Positions 33,118 through 41,579 of a DNA stretch of 42,081 nt are shown in pieces (position 1 is the stretch's first letter; every line of letters starts with the position of its first letter). The stretch covers positions 1 to 42,081 of the forward strand of contig NZ_CABFUZ020000122.1 of the NCBI RefSeq assembly GCF_902143385.2, in the 5' to 3' direction. The DNA comes from Methylacidimicrobium cyclopophantes (GTDB taxonomy: Bacteria; Verrucomicrobiota; Verrucomicrobiia; Methylacidiphilales; Methylacidiphilaceae). The position numbers and the translations under genes were made by a program. A model generated the notes under the pieces. It did not search any database. It had not been told where the DNA came from and saw only the letters and a program-made list of their open reading frames with translations.

Positions 33118-33537
33118 ATGAGGCAAGACAATAGGGGGGTCATCTACTTCGATGGAGTTTGCGGTCTGTGCAACCGTTTTGTGCGGTTCGTATTGCGCCG
33201 GGATCGTCGGCACGTCTTCCGCTATGCGCCTCTTCAAGGAGCGAGCTTCCATAATCTGGTCGAAGAGTCAGGGATTCCGCCGCGGTCGGACTCCCTGGTG
33301 GTCGTTTGGTATACGGGAGAGGGGAGAGAGCAAATCTTTGTGCGCGGGCAAGCGGTCCTCGTCATATTGCGGCAGCTCCCGAGTTATCGTTGGCTGGCGG
33401 CCCTGCTCGGGATTCTCCCGTTACCTTGGCTGGATCGACTCTATGACCGGGTGGCCGCCGGCCGCTATCGCTTCTTTGGGAAAAGCGAGATTTGTCGAAA
33501 GCCGACTGAAGAAGAAGAGCGATATTTTCTCGATTGA
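33118..33537 (+). CDS. DCC-family (DUF393) thiol-disulfide oxidoreductase-like protein
   Basis: A 139-residue protein of the DCC family, named for its DxxCxxC signature: here VIYFDGVCGLCNRFVRFVL with Cys15 and Cys18. The family is predicted to have a thioredoxin-like redox function but is not well characterised. RYAPLQGASFHN and a hydrophobic stretch WLAALLGILPLPWLDRLYD are standard. The start at ATG 33118 follows GGGAGC. It precedes the dUTPase-like, trmB and pheT genes with an 84-base gap and could be the start of that run. Confidence 0.88.
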   Translation: MRQDNRGVIYFDGVCGLCNRFVRFVLRRDRRHVFRYAPLQGASFHNLVEESGIPPRSDSLVVVWYTGEGREQIFVRGQAVLVILRQLPSYRWLAALLGILPLPWLDRLYDRVAAGRYRFFGKSEICRKPTEEEERYFLD

Positions 33538-33621
33538 AAAAGCGGGGAGTGGTTCTTTGCTTTCCGGTCGTTGCTCCTCTCCTTAGCAAAGGGCAGGATC
33601 CGAACGGAGGAATAGGGGAAG

Positions 33622-34002
33622 GTGAAAAAGTCGGACAAGCTCGAGGCGATTTTTGCTTTGCAGGAAAGCCTCAACCGTCAGATCGGCATTGAAACCGCTT
33701 CTCTCGATGAGGAGGGGCGGGAGCGGTGGCTGCTCAACTATGCGCGAGCCATGAGTCAGGAGATTGCCGAGTTGACCGACAGCGTCCCATGGAAGTGGTG
33801 GGCCCGTTACCAGAAGCGCGATTTTCAAAATGCACGGGTCGAGCTCGTCGACCTTTTCCACTTCTTGGTATCCGCGGCTCAGGTCCTCGGAATGACCGCC
33901 GACGATCTCTTCCTCGCCTATCAAAAGAAGCATCGGGTCAATCAGGAGAGGATTGCGAGCGGCTATCGACAGAAGGATCCCGACGACAGCCGTCATGTGT
34001 GA
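33622..34002 (+). CDS. All-alpha dUTPase / NTP pyrophosphohydrolase-like protein
   Basis: A 126-residue helical protein similar to the dimeric dUTPase (dUTPase_2) group of the MazG superfamily. WLLNYARAMSQEIAELTDSV, PWKWWARYQKRDFQNARVELVDLFHFLV has the E-x-x-E and E-x-x-D metal-binding patterns; PWKWW with the following helix is characteristic. It is shorter than the usual dUTPase of this type, so activity on dUTP is inferred; another house-cleaning NTP is possible. Start is GTG 33622 after GGGGAAG. It overlaps trmB by 8 bases. Confidence 0.7.
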   Translation: MKKSDKLEAIFALQESLNRQIGIETASLDEEGRERWLLNYARAMSQEIAELTDSVPWKWWARYQKRDFQNARVELVDLFHFLVSAAQVLGMTADDLFLAYQKKHRVNQERIASGYRQKDPDDSRHV

Positions 34003-34639
34003 GTCGGTGGAGACAGCGCTGCCGGATGTGCGCGTGCCGAAGCCGGACAAGCCGGAGGGTTTTTCGCGGAGTTGGCAGGAGTTGTTTCCTCGTCCGGCTC
34101 CGATTGTCTGCGATCTTGGGGCCGGCAACGGTCGCTTCGCGGCCGCGTACGCCGAGCTCCATCCGGAATGGAATGTGTTGGCGGTGGAGCGAAAGTGGAG
34201 CAGAGTTCGCAAGATCGAGCGAGCCGCCGAGATCCGGCGGCTTCCCAATCTTCGGACTCTTTGGTTCCCATGGGATGATTTGTTGCTCTTTTGGTCGCGA
34301 GCTTCTTCCTGCCGGGAGATTCACGTCCTCTTTCCCGATCCATGGCCGAAGCGACGCCATCGGATTCGCCGGACGCTGACCGCCCGCGTATTGGCTGCTC
34401 TCTATCGTGCGTTGGAGCCGGGTGGCTGTTTCCGGCTTTTGACCGATGATTCCGATTATTACGGAGCCGTCGAGAGGATGGTTGCCGCCCTGCCCGGATT
34501 CGACCGGACCGAGCATCCCGTCGAATTCCCCTGGAGTCACTTCGAAACAATCTTTCGGAGCAAGGGCGACCCTCTCTACGGAGCCATCTGGCAAAAGGGG
34601 AATCGGGAGACCAAGGAGAAAAGGAGAGGTAGTCCATGA
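33995..34639 (+). CDS. trmB: tRNA (guanine-46 N7)-methyltransferase
   Basis: A 214-residue SAM-dependent TrmB. VCDLGAGNGRFAAAYAELHP is the SAM-binding loop, NVLAVERKWSRVRKIE the second strand, and VLFPDPWPKRRHRIRR is the diagnostic TrmB motif. The start at ATG 33995 (MCESVE) overlaps the dUTPase-like gene's end; the open frame begins 42 bases earlier but upstream codons are not homologous. The stop overlaps pheT as ATGA, so trmB and pheT are translationally coupled. Confidence 0.92.
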   Translation: MCESVETALPDVRVPKPDKPEGFSRSWQELFPRPAPIVCDLGAGNGRFAAAYAELHPEWNVLAVERKWSRVRKIERAAEIRRLPNLRTLWFPWDDLLLFWSRASSCREIHVLFPDPWPKRRHRIRRTLTARVLAALYRALEPGGCFRLLTDDSDYYGAVERMVAALPGFDRTEHPVEFPWSHFETIFRSKGDPLYGAIWQKGNRETKEKRRGSP

Positions 34640-36936
34640 AGATATCCTGGCAATGGCTGAGCCAATATTGCGAATGCACGGTGCCCGTCGAGGAAGCCGT
34701 CGACCGTTTGACGATGAGCGGTCTGGAAGTGACGCATTGGCGGAGACGGGGACCCGAAGATCCAAGAATCGTGGTTGCCGAGGTGGTCGATTGGAAGCCT
34801 CATCCCGGCGCGGATCGGCTCCGGCTCGTTCGGGTCCGGATCCCGGGACGAGAGGTGAACGTGGTCTGCGGAGCGGCGAATTTCGATCGAGGGGATCGAG
34901 TCGCCCTTGCTCTTGTCGGAGCCGTCCTCCCGGGAGGGTTGGAAATCGCGCGGAGGCGGATTCGAGGGGAAGATTCCGAAGGGATGCTCTGCTCGGCGGA
35001 GGAGCTGGGGCTGGAAGGGAAGACGTCGGATGGGATTCTGCTTCTCCCGGCCGACAGTGAGTTGGGAGCTTCCGTGGGAGCGGTTCTCCCGACGGACATC
35101 GAATGGATCGTCGAGGTTACCCCCAATCGTCCCGATCTGCTCTCCTACTTGGGAGTGGCGAGGGAGTTGGCCGCTTTGGGTTGCGGTCGGTTGCTTCCCT
35201 TTCCTTGGAGCGACTCTTTGTCCGTCGCCGAGCCTTTTCCCGGGAGAGTCCTCTTGGGCGCTCCCGACGTGGCTCCTTGGTACTCCGCGGCCCTACTCGA
35301 AGGAATCGAGGTAAAGCCCAGTCCTCCCTGGCTGCAAGAGCGGCTGCGCGGGTCGGGCGCGCGACCCATCAACATCGTCGTCGACGTGACGAACTTCGTG
35401 CTTTTCGAGCTGGGAGAGCCTCTCCATGCCTTTGATGCCGATGCGTTTCCGTCGTGGGACGTAACGGTGAGGCGCGCCATGGCCGGGGAGCGTTTGGTCA
35501 CCCTGGCGGACCAGGAGGTGGTTCTGGATCCGGCGGATTTGGTGATCGCGAGCAAGCGGGGACCCGAGGCATTGGCGGGAGTGATTGGGGGCAAGCGGTC
35601 GGCGGTGAGCGAGAAGACCGGACGGGTCCTCTTGGAGTGCGCTTGGTTTCGCCCAACCGAAATTCGGGCCACGGCGCGTCGGCATTCGCTTTCGACCGAA
35701 GCTTCCTATCGATTCGAGAGAAGGGTCGATCCCGGGATCGTTTGGCTGGCCCAGGAGAGGGCGATTCAACTGCTTTGCCAATGGGCGGGCGCCAAGCTCG
35801 TTGGAACCTCTGCCTTCGGAGCGTTACCCTTGGGTGCAACGCCGATCTGGCTGCAAGCTCGAACCGTGGAGCGGCTTTGCGGAGAGCTTCCCCCGGCTGA
35901 AGAGGTAGAGGGGATTTTAGAGCGGCTGGGGCTCCAGCTCGCCGAAAAGAACGAGAAAGGCTGGCTCTGGAATGTCCCCAGCTACAGAGGGGATCTCGAG
36001 GGGGAAGCGGACTTGGTGGAAGAGATCGTTCGGATGCGGGGTTTGGCGGCGCTCCCTTCCCGTGTTTCCGTCGGATGGGCGAGGAAGAGCCGAGACGACC
36101 ATCGGTGGGATCGGAGGGAAGCGGTGAGAAGTGCCCTTGCTGCCCGCGGATGGCAAGAGTGCATCAGCCTGCCGTTTGCCGCGACGGAGCCGGTGGAAAT
36201 CGGAGTCGAGCTGTCGAATCCGGCGAACGTCGATTTTCGCTTTCTGCGCTCTCAGCTTGGAGACGGGCTGATCGAGATTGCGAGAACCAACTGGGCGAAG
36301 GGCAACCGGAGCTTGCGACTTTTTGAGCTGGGGCGGGTCGTCCATCGACGCCGGGGGCGCGTGGAGGAGCGGGAGCGGCTTGCCATCCTCGCTGCAGGGA
36401 AGGCGCAGGAGGCTCACTGGCTGGCCGGAGAGCGAGACTTTGACTTTTACGACCTCAAGGGGCTGGCGGATTTTCTGGAAAACGTCTTTGCGATCCCGAG
36501 AGAGGCGCGCGTGCGATTGGAGAGTATTTCCCGGGAGGTATCCGCGAGACGAGAGATTGACGCAGAGCTCTTTCTCTTGGAGTACGATCTCGAATCGTGG
36601 CTTTCGCAGAAGGAGGGAAAGACCGTCTTTCGGCCGTTGCCGATCTATCCGCCGATTCGGAGGGACATTGCCGTCGTCGTCGACGAGGCCGTGACCCACG
36701 CCGAAATCTGCCGCGTCGTCGAGTCGATTCGGCTCTCGTGCCTGGAGGAATTCCGGCTCTTTGATTTGTTTCGCGATCCATCGGCCGCTCGCTTGCCGGC
36801 GGGCAAGAAGTCGCTGGCCTATGCCTTGACTTTCCGATCTCCCGACCGCACGCTAACGGACAAAGAGGTCAATGGGTGGCTGGCCGATGTTCGGACGGCC
36901 TTGCGATCGCAAGGTTGGTCCCTGCGGGAGGCTTGA
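34636..36936 (+). CDS. pheT: Phenylalanine-tRNA ligase, beta subunit
   Basis: A 766-residue PheT, slightly shorter than the usual 790-800. It begins MKISWQWLSQY; domain B2 (tRNA-binding OB fold) reads ADRLRLVRVRIPGREVNVVCG; the B3/B4 editing region includes TPNRPDLLSYLGVARELAAL; a B5 domain and core follow, with LSTEASYRFERRVDPG, and the C-terminal anticodon-binding FDX-ACB fold contains YPPIRRDIAVVVDE and SLAYALTFRSPDRTLTDKEV. The start is in an ATGA overlap with trmB. pheS is not upstream, so the subunit genes are separated here. The gene is followed by the largest gene-free stretch of the window. Confidence 0.96.
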   Translation: MKISWQWLSQYCECTVPVEEAVDRLTMSGLEVTHWRRRGPEDPRIVVAEVVDWKPHPGADRLRLVRVRIPGREVNVVCGAANFDRGDRVALALVGAVLPGGLEIARRRIRGEDSEGMLCSAEELGLEGKTSDGILLLPADSELGASVGAVLPTDIEWIVEVTPNRPDLLSYLGVARELAALGCGRLLPFPWSDSLSVAEPFPGRVLLGAPDVAPWYSAALLEGIEVKPSPPWLQERLRGSGARPINIVVDVTNFVLFELGEPLHAFDADAFPSWDVTVRRAMAGERLVTLADQEVVLDPADLVIASKRGPEALAGVIGGKRSAVSEKTGRVLLECAWFRPTEIRATARRHSLSTEASYRFERRVDPGIVWLAQERAIQLLCQWAGAKLVGTSAFGALPLGATPIWLQARTVERLCGELPPAEEVEGILERLGLQLAEKNEKGWLWNVPSYRGDLEGEADLVEEIVRMRGLAALPSRVSVGWARKSRDDHRWDRREAVRSALAARGWQECISLPFAATEPVEIGVELSNPANVDFRFLRSQLGDGLIEIARTNWAKGNRSLRLFELGRVVHRRRGRVEERERLAILAAGKAQEAHWLAGERDFDFYDLKGLADFLENVFAIPREARVRLESISREVSARREIDAELFLLEYDLESWLSQKEGKTVFRPLPIYPPIRRDIAVVVDEAVTHAEICRVVESIRLSCLEEFRLFDLFRDPSAARLPAGKKSLAYALTFRSPDRTLTDKEVNGWLADVRTALRSQGWSLREA

Positions 36937-37148
36937 ATCCGACGACCGGCGGGTTCTTTGACGAAAACCGGGAGTTCGGCGGTGGATCGACAAAAAAGTT
37001 TTTGAGCAGAGTTCGCGATGAATTTCCCTGTGCTGCGCGTGCTTGGAATGCATGCCTTTCCTCCGATACGTCCGATTACGGGAGCCGGCGTTGCTCGCGA
37101 TGCTGACGCCAGGCCTTCACTGGAAGACGGAGGCACGCGGCAAGGCTC

Positions 37149-37167
37149 CCACTTGCCTGCAAAGTGG
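37149..37167 (+). other. Intergenic stem-loop (CCACTT/AAGTGG)
   Basis: A perfect 6-bp stem with a 7-base loop; 30 bases upstream of a longer stem-loop. No U-run follows. Possibly part of a structured transcript. Confidence 0.4.
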
Positions 37168-37197
37168 TCGAAAGGCCCCATTTCCACACGGCAGCAT

Positions 37198-37225
37198 GGG
37201 GAACTTTTTTGAGAGGAAGTTCCCC
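37198..37225 (+). terminator. Candidate transcription terminator downstream of pheT
   Basis: GGGGAACTT (37198-37206), a 10-base loop and AAGTTCCCC (37217-37225) form a perfect 9-bp stem followed by TTTCGTTTCG. It lies 260 bases after the pheT stop. The T-run is interrupted, so rho-independence is uncertain. Confidence 0.45.
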
Positions 37226-37512
37226 TTTCGTTTCGGCTATGCCCGCGATTTCGCGAATCCTCCGGCCTTTTTGGTCTGGCCGTTTCCTCCATCCGCGGCC
37301 ATCGCGTGAGGCGGTGATCCGGGGAAATAGGAAGGAGTTTCCGGTGCCGGCAACCTATTGGGGCGGCTCGTACTAAGGAACGGTTACGGTTGCGTTGGTT
37401 TGAGATCGGTGGACTCGAGGCCGGCCTTTCCCCTACAGCGCCGCAGGGAAAGCGGAAAGCCGCTCCGTTTCCTCGCCCAAGAACGGTGCTTTCGGTAGGA
37501 ACTTTGCAGAGA

Positions 37513-37530
37513 AGGCGCGCTAGCGCGCCT
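37513..37530 (-). terminator. GC-rich perfect palindrome across the ilvD stop codon
   Basis: AGGCGCGCTAGCGCGCCT is an 18-base perfect inverted repeat that includes the ilvD stop (TAG). On the minus strand it is followed by TCTCTGC, a weak T-rich stretch. It may act as a terminator or as a 3'-end stabiliser. Confidence 0.4.
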
Positions 37531-39277
37531 CCTGCAACAAGCCTTCTCCGTCGGTTACCGCCCCTAAATGGGCGGATCCTACGAGTGCGCGGTACTTGGC
37601 GAGCACCCCTTTTGTGTATCGGGGCGCCGGTGGCGTCCACGCCGCCCGACGCCGCTCGATCTCTTCCTCGGGGAGCTCCAATCGGATCTCTTCCTTTTCG
37701 GCATCGATGGTGATTCTGTCTCCATCCTGAACGATCGCTAGAGGCCCGCCGACCGCCGCCTCCGGGCAGATGTGACCGACGAGGAAGCCGTGGCTTCCGC
37801 CGGAAAAGCGGCCATCAGTGATCAAGGCCACATCCTTCCCGAGGCCTCGGCCCATGACGGCCGAAGTGGGTGAGAGCATCTCCCTCATGCCGGGGCCTCC
37901 CTTCGGTCCTTCGTAGCGAATGACGATGACATTTCCCGGGACGACCGAACCGTTTAGGATGCCCTCCAAGGCCCCCTCTTCCGAGTCGAAGACACGGGCG
38001 CTCCCGGTAAAGCGGAGTCCTTCTTTCCCTGTCAGCTTCGCTACGGCACCCGCCGGCGCTAGGTTGCCGCGAAGGATGACGATATGGCCTTGCGGTTTGA
38101 TCGGTTTTTCGAAAGGCAAGATGATCTCCTGGTCGGTGGGATAATCGTCGATCCGGTCTAGATTTTGGGCAAGGGTGCTGCCGGTGACCGTCACGCAGTC
38201 CCCGTGAAGGAGACCCTTCTCCAAGAGTCGCCGTAAAAGCGGAGGGAGTCCGCCGATCTCCGTCCAATCGGCGACCGCGAAGCGGCCGCTCGGTTTTAGA
38301 TCGGCGAGGACGGGCACCCGCTTCCCGATCCGCCGGAAATCGTCCAGACTGAGCTCGATTTCGGCCGCATGGGCAATTGCCAAAAGATGGAGAACGGCGT
38401 TGGTCGATCCGCCGAGAGCCATGACGACGGTGATCGCATTCTCGAACGCCTTTCGGGTAAGAATGTCTCGCGGCCGAATGCCGGATTCGATCAGTCGAGC
38501 GACCGCCGCTCCCGCCGCACGGCAGCCGGTCCGCTTTTCCTTGGAGACGGCGAGTTCGGTCGAGCTTCCCGGAAGGCTCATCCCGAGCGCTTCGATGGCG
38601 CAGGCCATCGTGTTCGCCGTGTACATTCCCCCGCAAGAGCCCGGACCGGGAATCGCATGGCTTTCGATTCCGGCCAACTCCTCGAGGGAGAGATCGCCTT
38701 TGGCTTGGGCACCCACCGCCTCGAAAACCGAGACGATGTCGATTTTCTGCTGATGATAGCATCCTGGAAGAATGCTTCCGCCGTAAACGAAGATGCTCGG
38801 CCGGTTGAGCCGCGTCAGGGCGATCAAGCAGCCCGGCATGTTCTTGTCGCAACCGCCGATGGCCACAAGCCCGTCCATTCCTTCGGCTGCCGCTACCGTT
38901 TCCACCGAATCGGCGATTACTTCCCGGGAAACCAAGGAGTACTTCATCCCTTCTGTTCCCATCGAGATGCCGTCGGAAACCGTGATCGTGTTGAAAATGA
39001 GAGCCTTGGCTCCTGCCTCCTCCGCGCCCGCAGCGGCTTCTCGAGCCAATCCGTCGATGTGCATGTTGCACGGGGTCACCTGGCTCCAGGTCGAGGCGAT
39101 TCCGATCAAGTCCTTCTGCTCGAACTCCTCTCGCCGGAATCCGAGCGGATAGAGCATCGAGCGGTTCGGACTCCGCGCGATTCCGTCGAAGATTCGGCTC
39201 GAATAAGCTCGATGACATCCAATCGGTTTCTCTTCGTAGGTAGCTCGAGAAGGTGGATTTTCGGTCGTCTTGTCCAT
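37520..39277 (-). CDS. ilvD: Dihydroxy-acid dehydratase
   Basis: A 585-residue IlvD, an iron-sulfur enzyme that dehydrates dihydroxy-acids in isoleucine and valine synthesis (and toward leucine and pantothenate). Cys70 in TPCNMHIDGLA, Cys143 in GGCDKNMPGC and the Cys of GPGSCGGMYTANTMA are the expected cluster ligands. ALGGSTNAVLHLLA and TPPLLRRLLEKG-like GLPPLLRRLLEKGLLHGD are also typical. I start at ATG 39277 (MDKTTENPPS), which is the normal length; the open frame extends 360 bases upstream into tatD without homology. It is the third gene after a PhnP-like gene and tatD on the same strand, 35 bases after tatD, so is likely co-transcribed. Confidence 0.95.
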   Translation of the reverse strand: MDKTTENPPSRATYEEKPIGCHRAYSSRIFDGIARSPNRSMLYPLGFRREEFEQKDLIGIASTWSQVTPCNMHIDGLAREAAAGAEEAGAKALIFNTITVSDGISMGTEGMKYSLVSREVIADSVETVAAAEGMDGLVAIGGCDKNMPGCLIALTRLNRPSIFVYGGSILPGCYHQQKIDIVSVFEAVGAQAKGDLSLEELAGIESHAIPGPGSCGGMYTANTMACAIEALGMSLPGSSTELAVSKEKRTGCRAAGAAVARLIESGIRPRDILTRKAFENAITVVMALGGSTNAVLHLLAIAHAAEIELSLDDFRRIGKRVPVLADLKPSGRFAVADWTEIGGLPPLLRRLLEKGLLHGDCVTVTGSTLAQNLDRIDDYPTDQEIILPFEKPIKPQGHIVILRGNLAPAGAVAKLTGKEGLRFTGSARVFDSEEGALEGILNGSVVPGNVIVIRYEGPKGGPGMREMLSPTSAVMGRGLGKDVALITDGRFSGGSHGFLVGHICPEAAVGGPLAIVQDGDRITIDAEKEEIRLELPEEEIERRRAAWTPPAPRYTKGVLAKYRALVGSAHLGAVTDGEGLLQEAR

Positions 39278-39312
39278 GGGACTTCTTATCTGGAATGTTC
39301 CGAGGCTTGCTG

Positions 39313-40101
39313 TCAATCGGCGAATCGGAAGAAGGCACGGGCATTGCGTGAGCTGACTTCGCCGATTTCGGAAACGGGCTGCTTCCGCAACCGGGCGATC
39401 TCTTCCGCCACGAGGCGGACATGCCAGGGCTCGCAGCGTTTGCCTCGATAGGGGACCGGAGCGAGATAGGGACAGTCGGTCTCCAAGAAAAATTTGTCCA
39501 TGGGCACCGCTTGGGCACTGGCCCGCGACAAGGGGGCGTTGGAGAAAGTGACGATTCCTGTAAAGGAAACGAAATGGCCGCGCCGGAGCAGCTCCCGCAG
39601 TCGTTCCGGAGCTTCCCCGAAGCAATGGAAGACACACCGCACGACGTTGTCCGTTTCGTCAAGAATGGCAAGGGTGTCTTCCCACGACGACCTCTGGTGG
39701 ATTATTACCGGAAGACCTTTCTCTCGAGCGAAAGCGAGCTGGTCTCGGAAGATGCGCCGCTGAGAGGCTTTTTCCCTTTCCGCCTCTTCCGAATCGGGGG
39801 GCAGGCGGTAATAGTCGAGCCCGATTTCCCCGATCGCGACAACGGCAGGTTGCGCGGCGATTTCTTCCAGTTTCGCGAGCAGGTCTGGAGGTGCGGCATG
39901 GGCGTTCTTCGGGTGGATCCCGACCGCGCAAGCCAGACTCGGATGTTTCTGCGCCAACGCGAGAGCGGATCGACTGGAGTCGAGGTCGGTGGCGACGGTT
40001 ACGATTCGATCCACGCCCTCCGCTTTCGCGCGGGTGATGACCTCTTCCCGATCGTTGGAGAACTCCGAAAAATAGAGATGAGCATGGGTGTCGATCAACA
40101 T
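39313..40101 (-). CDS. tatD: TatD-family metal-dependent DNase
   Basis: A 262-residue TatD hydrolase, a Mg/Zn-dependent deoxyribonuclease of the amidohydrolase fold. Metal ligands: DTHAHLYF at the N-terminus, GEIGLDYYR, the histidine of VIIHQRSSWED, CVFHCFG and ETDCPYLAPVPYRGKRCEP near the C-terminus. The usual HxRDA after strand 4 reads HQRSS. The start overlaps the PhnP-like gene by 7 bases, so they are co-translated. Roles in DNA repair and in 3'-5' exonuclease trimming are known for the family. Confidence 0.92.
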   Translation of the reverse strand: MLIDTHAHLYFSEFSNDREEVITRAKAEGVDRIVTVATDLDSSRSALALAQKHPSLACAVGIHPKNAHAAPPDLLAKLEEIAAQPAVVAIGEIGLDYYRLPPDSEEAEREKASQRRIFRDQLAFAREKGLPVIIHQRSSWEDTLAILDETDNVVRCVFHCFGEAPERLRELLRRGHFVSFTGIVTFSNAPLSRASAQAVPMDKFFLETDCPYLAPVPYRGKRCEPWHVRLVAEEIARLRKQPVSEIGEVSSRNARAFFRFAD

Positions 40102-40904
40102 GGGGGATCCAAGACGATCGCTAAGCCGTCAAAAGCGACCCCGATACCGGCTGGAAGGTCGGCTTCGCGATCTCGGTGACTTTTATGATGGGTCAGATGC
40201 GTCAAGTAGGTCTGCCTTGCAGCCGCCAGCCTGGCGACCTTGACGGCTTGTTGTGCCGTCAAATGCGTAGGATGCGGTTCGTCCCGCAGCCCGTCGATGA
40301 TCAGAATTTCTACCGAATGGATCACCGAGAGAATGTTGTCCGGAACGGCCTCGCAATCGCTGAGGTAGGCCAAGAGCTTGCGTCCTTGGCGTTCGAGGAG
40401 ATAGCCGAAGGTGGTAACTCGGCCGTGCGGCACCGGCAGGGGGGTAACGGTAAGCGTGCCGAGAGGAAAGGCTTTTTGCACGGGACGAGGCGAGAGTCGA
40501 ACATAGGAGGCCGACTCCGTCCTGGGATCGAAGGCGTACGGGAACATACGACCGAGAATTTCGAGCGTCGCGGCGGGACCGTAGATAGGCAGCCGTTCCC
40601 GACGGAGCTCGCAGAAGCGGCGCAAGTCGTCGAGGCCCAGCACATGATCGGCGTGGTGATGGGTATAGAGGACGGCGCCGACATCCGAAATCCCCTCACG
40701 GAGGCATTGCAAGCGCAAATCGGGCGCCGTGTCGATCAGAAACGGGAGAGTCCCATCGTCGACGTAGAGCGAAGCCCGGGTCCGGGAGTCGCGCGGGTCT
40801 GAGGAGAGGCAAACCGGGCAGCGGCATCCGATCATCGGCACCCCCTGCGAGGTGCCCGATCCGAGCACGAGCGCCCGCAAAGGGGGAGGACTGGACCGAG
40901 CCAT
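40095..40904 (-). CDS. PhnP-type metallo-beta-lactamase-fold phosphodiesterase
   Basis: A 269-residue MBL-fold hydrolase. YTHHHADHVLGLDDLR supplies the Zn/Mn-binding HxHxDH motif, and three Cys (27, 29, 32 in GCRCPVC) match the structural zinc site of PhnP, the cyclic-phosphate phosphodiesterase of phosphonate breakdown. LVLGSGTSQGVPMIG opens the fold, and SDCEAVPDN and THLTHHKSHRD complete the sites. No phn genes are present, so a general phosphodiesterase or tRNA/lipoate-like role is possible; genes of this type next to tatD are frequent in bacteria. Starts at ATG 40904. Confidence 0.85.
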   Translation of the reverse strand: MARSSPPPLRALVLGSGTSQGVPMIGCRCPVCLSSDPRDSRTRASLYVDDGTLPFLIDTAPDLRLQCLREGISDVGAVLYTHHHADHVLGLDDLRRFCELRRERLPIYGPAATLEILGRMFPYAFDPRTESASYVRLSPRPVQKAFPLGTLTVTPLPVPHGRVTTFGYLLERQGRKLLAYLSDCEAVPDNILSVIHSVEILIIDGLRDEPHPTHLTAQQAVKVARLAAARQTYLTHLTHHKSHRDREADLPAGIGVAFDGLAIVLDPPC

Positions 40905-41025
40905 CGACGTACTCTTTTACCAGGAAGCGAAAGAATCGCCGAGGAATTCCTCGCTTCGCCATCCGGAATGCGTGTACGGTAAAACCTACCCGGCTCCCGG
41001 AAAGGGAGGAGAAAGCAAAGGCGAG

Positions 41026-41053
41026 TTGACTTAGGGCCGGGGATGCGTAGTGT
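41026..41053 (+). promoter_or_regulatory. Candidate promoter for the STAS gene, giving a leaderless mRNA
   Basis: TTGACT (41026-41031), a 16-base spacer and TAGTGT (41048-41053). The -35 matches five of six; the -10 is weak. The -10 ends six bases before GTG 41060, so transcription would begin at or near the start codon. No Shine-Dalgarno is visible. Confidence 0.4.
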
Positions 41054-41059
41054 GCTCGA

Positions 41060-41569
41060 GTGAGAACTGGTGTTGTATTGGCCGGAAATCTCAATGGCAT
41101 AGCCGTGCTCAAAGTTATAGGAGCGGGATCTTTCGAACATTCTTTCTCACTGCGCCAGCATTGCGATTATCTTATTCAATGCGGAACTAATCAATTCCTT
41201 GTAGATTTAACGGAGTGCACCTATCTCGACAGTACGTTTCTCGGAACGTTGGCGAGGCCGGCGCTGAAGTTGCGCAAAACGGGGGGAACCCTTCGGGTCG
41301 CTGGAAGCAGCCGCCGGGTTTTGGAATCCATTCGGACATTGGGATTGGATCGGCTTTTCGAGTGCGTGGAGAGTCTGGTCCCTTACGATGCCTCCGGGCT
41401 TCGCCCTTTAGAAGCGGGTGTGCCGCACAAGGAAACGACGGGAGAGCTGCTCCTTCGGGCTCATCAGACGCTCTTGGAATGTGATCCGAAAAATGCACCG
41501 AAGTTCCAAGATCTTGTCTCCTACTTGGAAGCGGAAGTCGCCCCTACGGATCGCGGGGATTCACGTTAG
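41060..41569 (+). CDS. STAS-domain anti-sigma factor antagonist
   Basis: A 169-residue protein starting at GTG 41060. Residues 8-112 form a STAS domain: IAVLKVIGAG, LRQHCDYLIQCGTNQFLVDL, and the phospho-acceptor loop TYLDSTFLGTL with Ser58. In such proteins the Ser is phosphorylated by an anti-sigma kinase and dephosphorylated by a PP2C phosphatase, thereby freeing a sigma factor. A C-terminal extension of about 55 residues (HKETTGELLLRAHQTLLE) is not part of the domain. The following gene begins like a GAF-containing regulator, consistent with a partner-switching module, but the kinase or phosphatase is not in the window. Confidence 0.87.
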   Translation: MRTGVVLAGNLNGIAVLKVIGAGSFEHSFSLRQHCDYLIQCGTNQFLVDLTECTYLDSTFLGTLARPALKLRKTGGTLRVAGSSRRVLESIRTLGLDRLFECVESLVPYDASGLRPLEAGVPHKETTGELLLRAHQTLLECDPKNAPKFQDLVSYLEAEVAPTDRGDSR

Positions 41570-41579
41570 TTCACGTTAG
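41560..41579 (+). repeat. Tandem 10-base repeat over the STAS stop codon
   Basis: TTCACGTTAG occurs twice back to back (41560-41569 and 41570-41579); the first copy includes the stop TAG. A small duplication, perhaps from slippage. Confidence 0.85.

Larger units (their letters stand above)
36937..37519. other. 583-base gene-free region between convergent pheT and ilvD, with stem-loops
   Basis: The longest stretch without a gene. No tRNA, tmRNA, SRP or RNase P signature was seen. It contains two clear hairpins on the + strand (37149-37167 and 37198-37225), and a shorter CGCGATTTCGCG palindrome further on. Open frames here are short and without protein features. The second hairpin is followed by TTTCGTTTCG and could be a late terminator for pheT. 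Some of the region may encode a structured RNA, but I cannot name it. Confidence 0.5.

Noticed and set aside
33555-33591. CTTTGCT/AGCAAAG stem-loop between the DCC and dUTPase-like genes
   Set aside because: The loop is 23 bases and the stem only 7 bp; without a T-run it is too weak to call.
36937-37519. A tRNA, tmRNA, SRP RNA or RNase P RNA in the large gap
   Set aside because: None of the conserved signatures (T-loop GTTCGAnTC, SRP GGAA/GCAG loops, RNase P GAGGAAAGTCC) could be found on either strand.
37815-39671. A 618-codon minus-strand frame overlapping ilvD in another frame
   Set aside because: Arg/Ser-rich with no motifs; ilvD in the correct frame shows all cluster cysteines and normal length.
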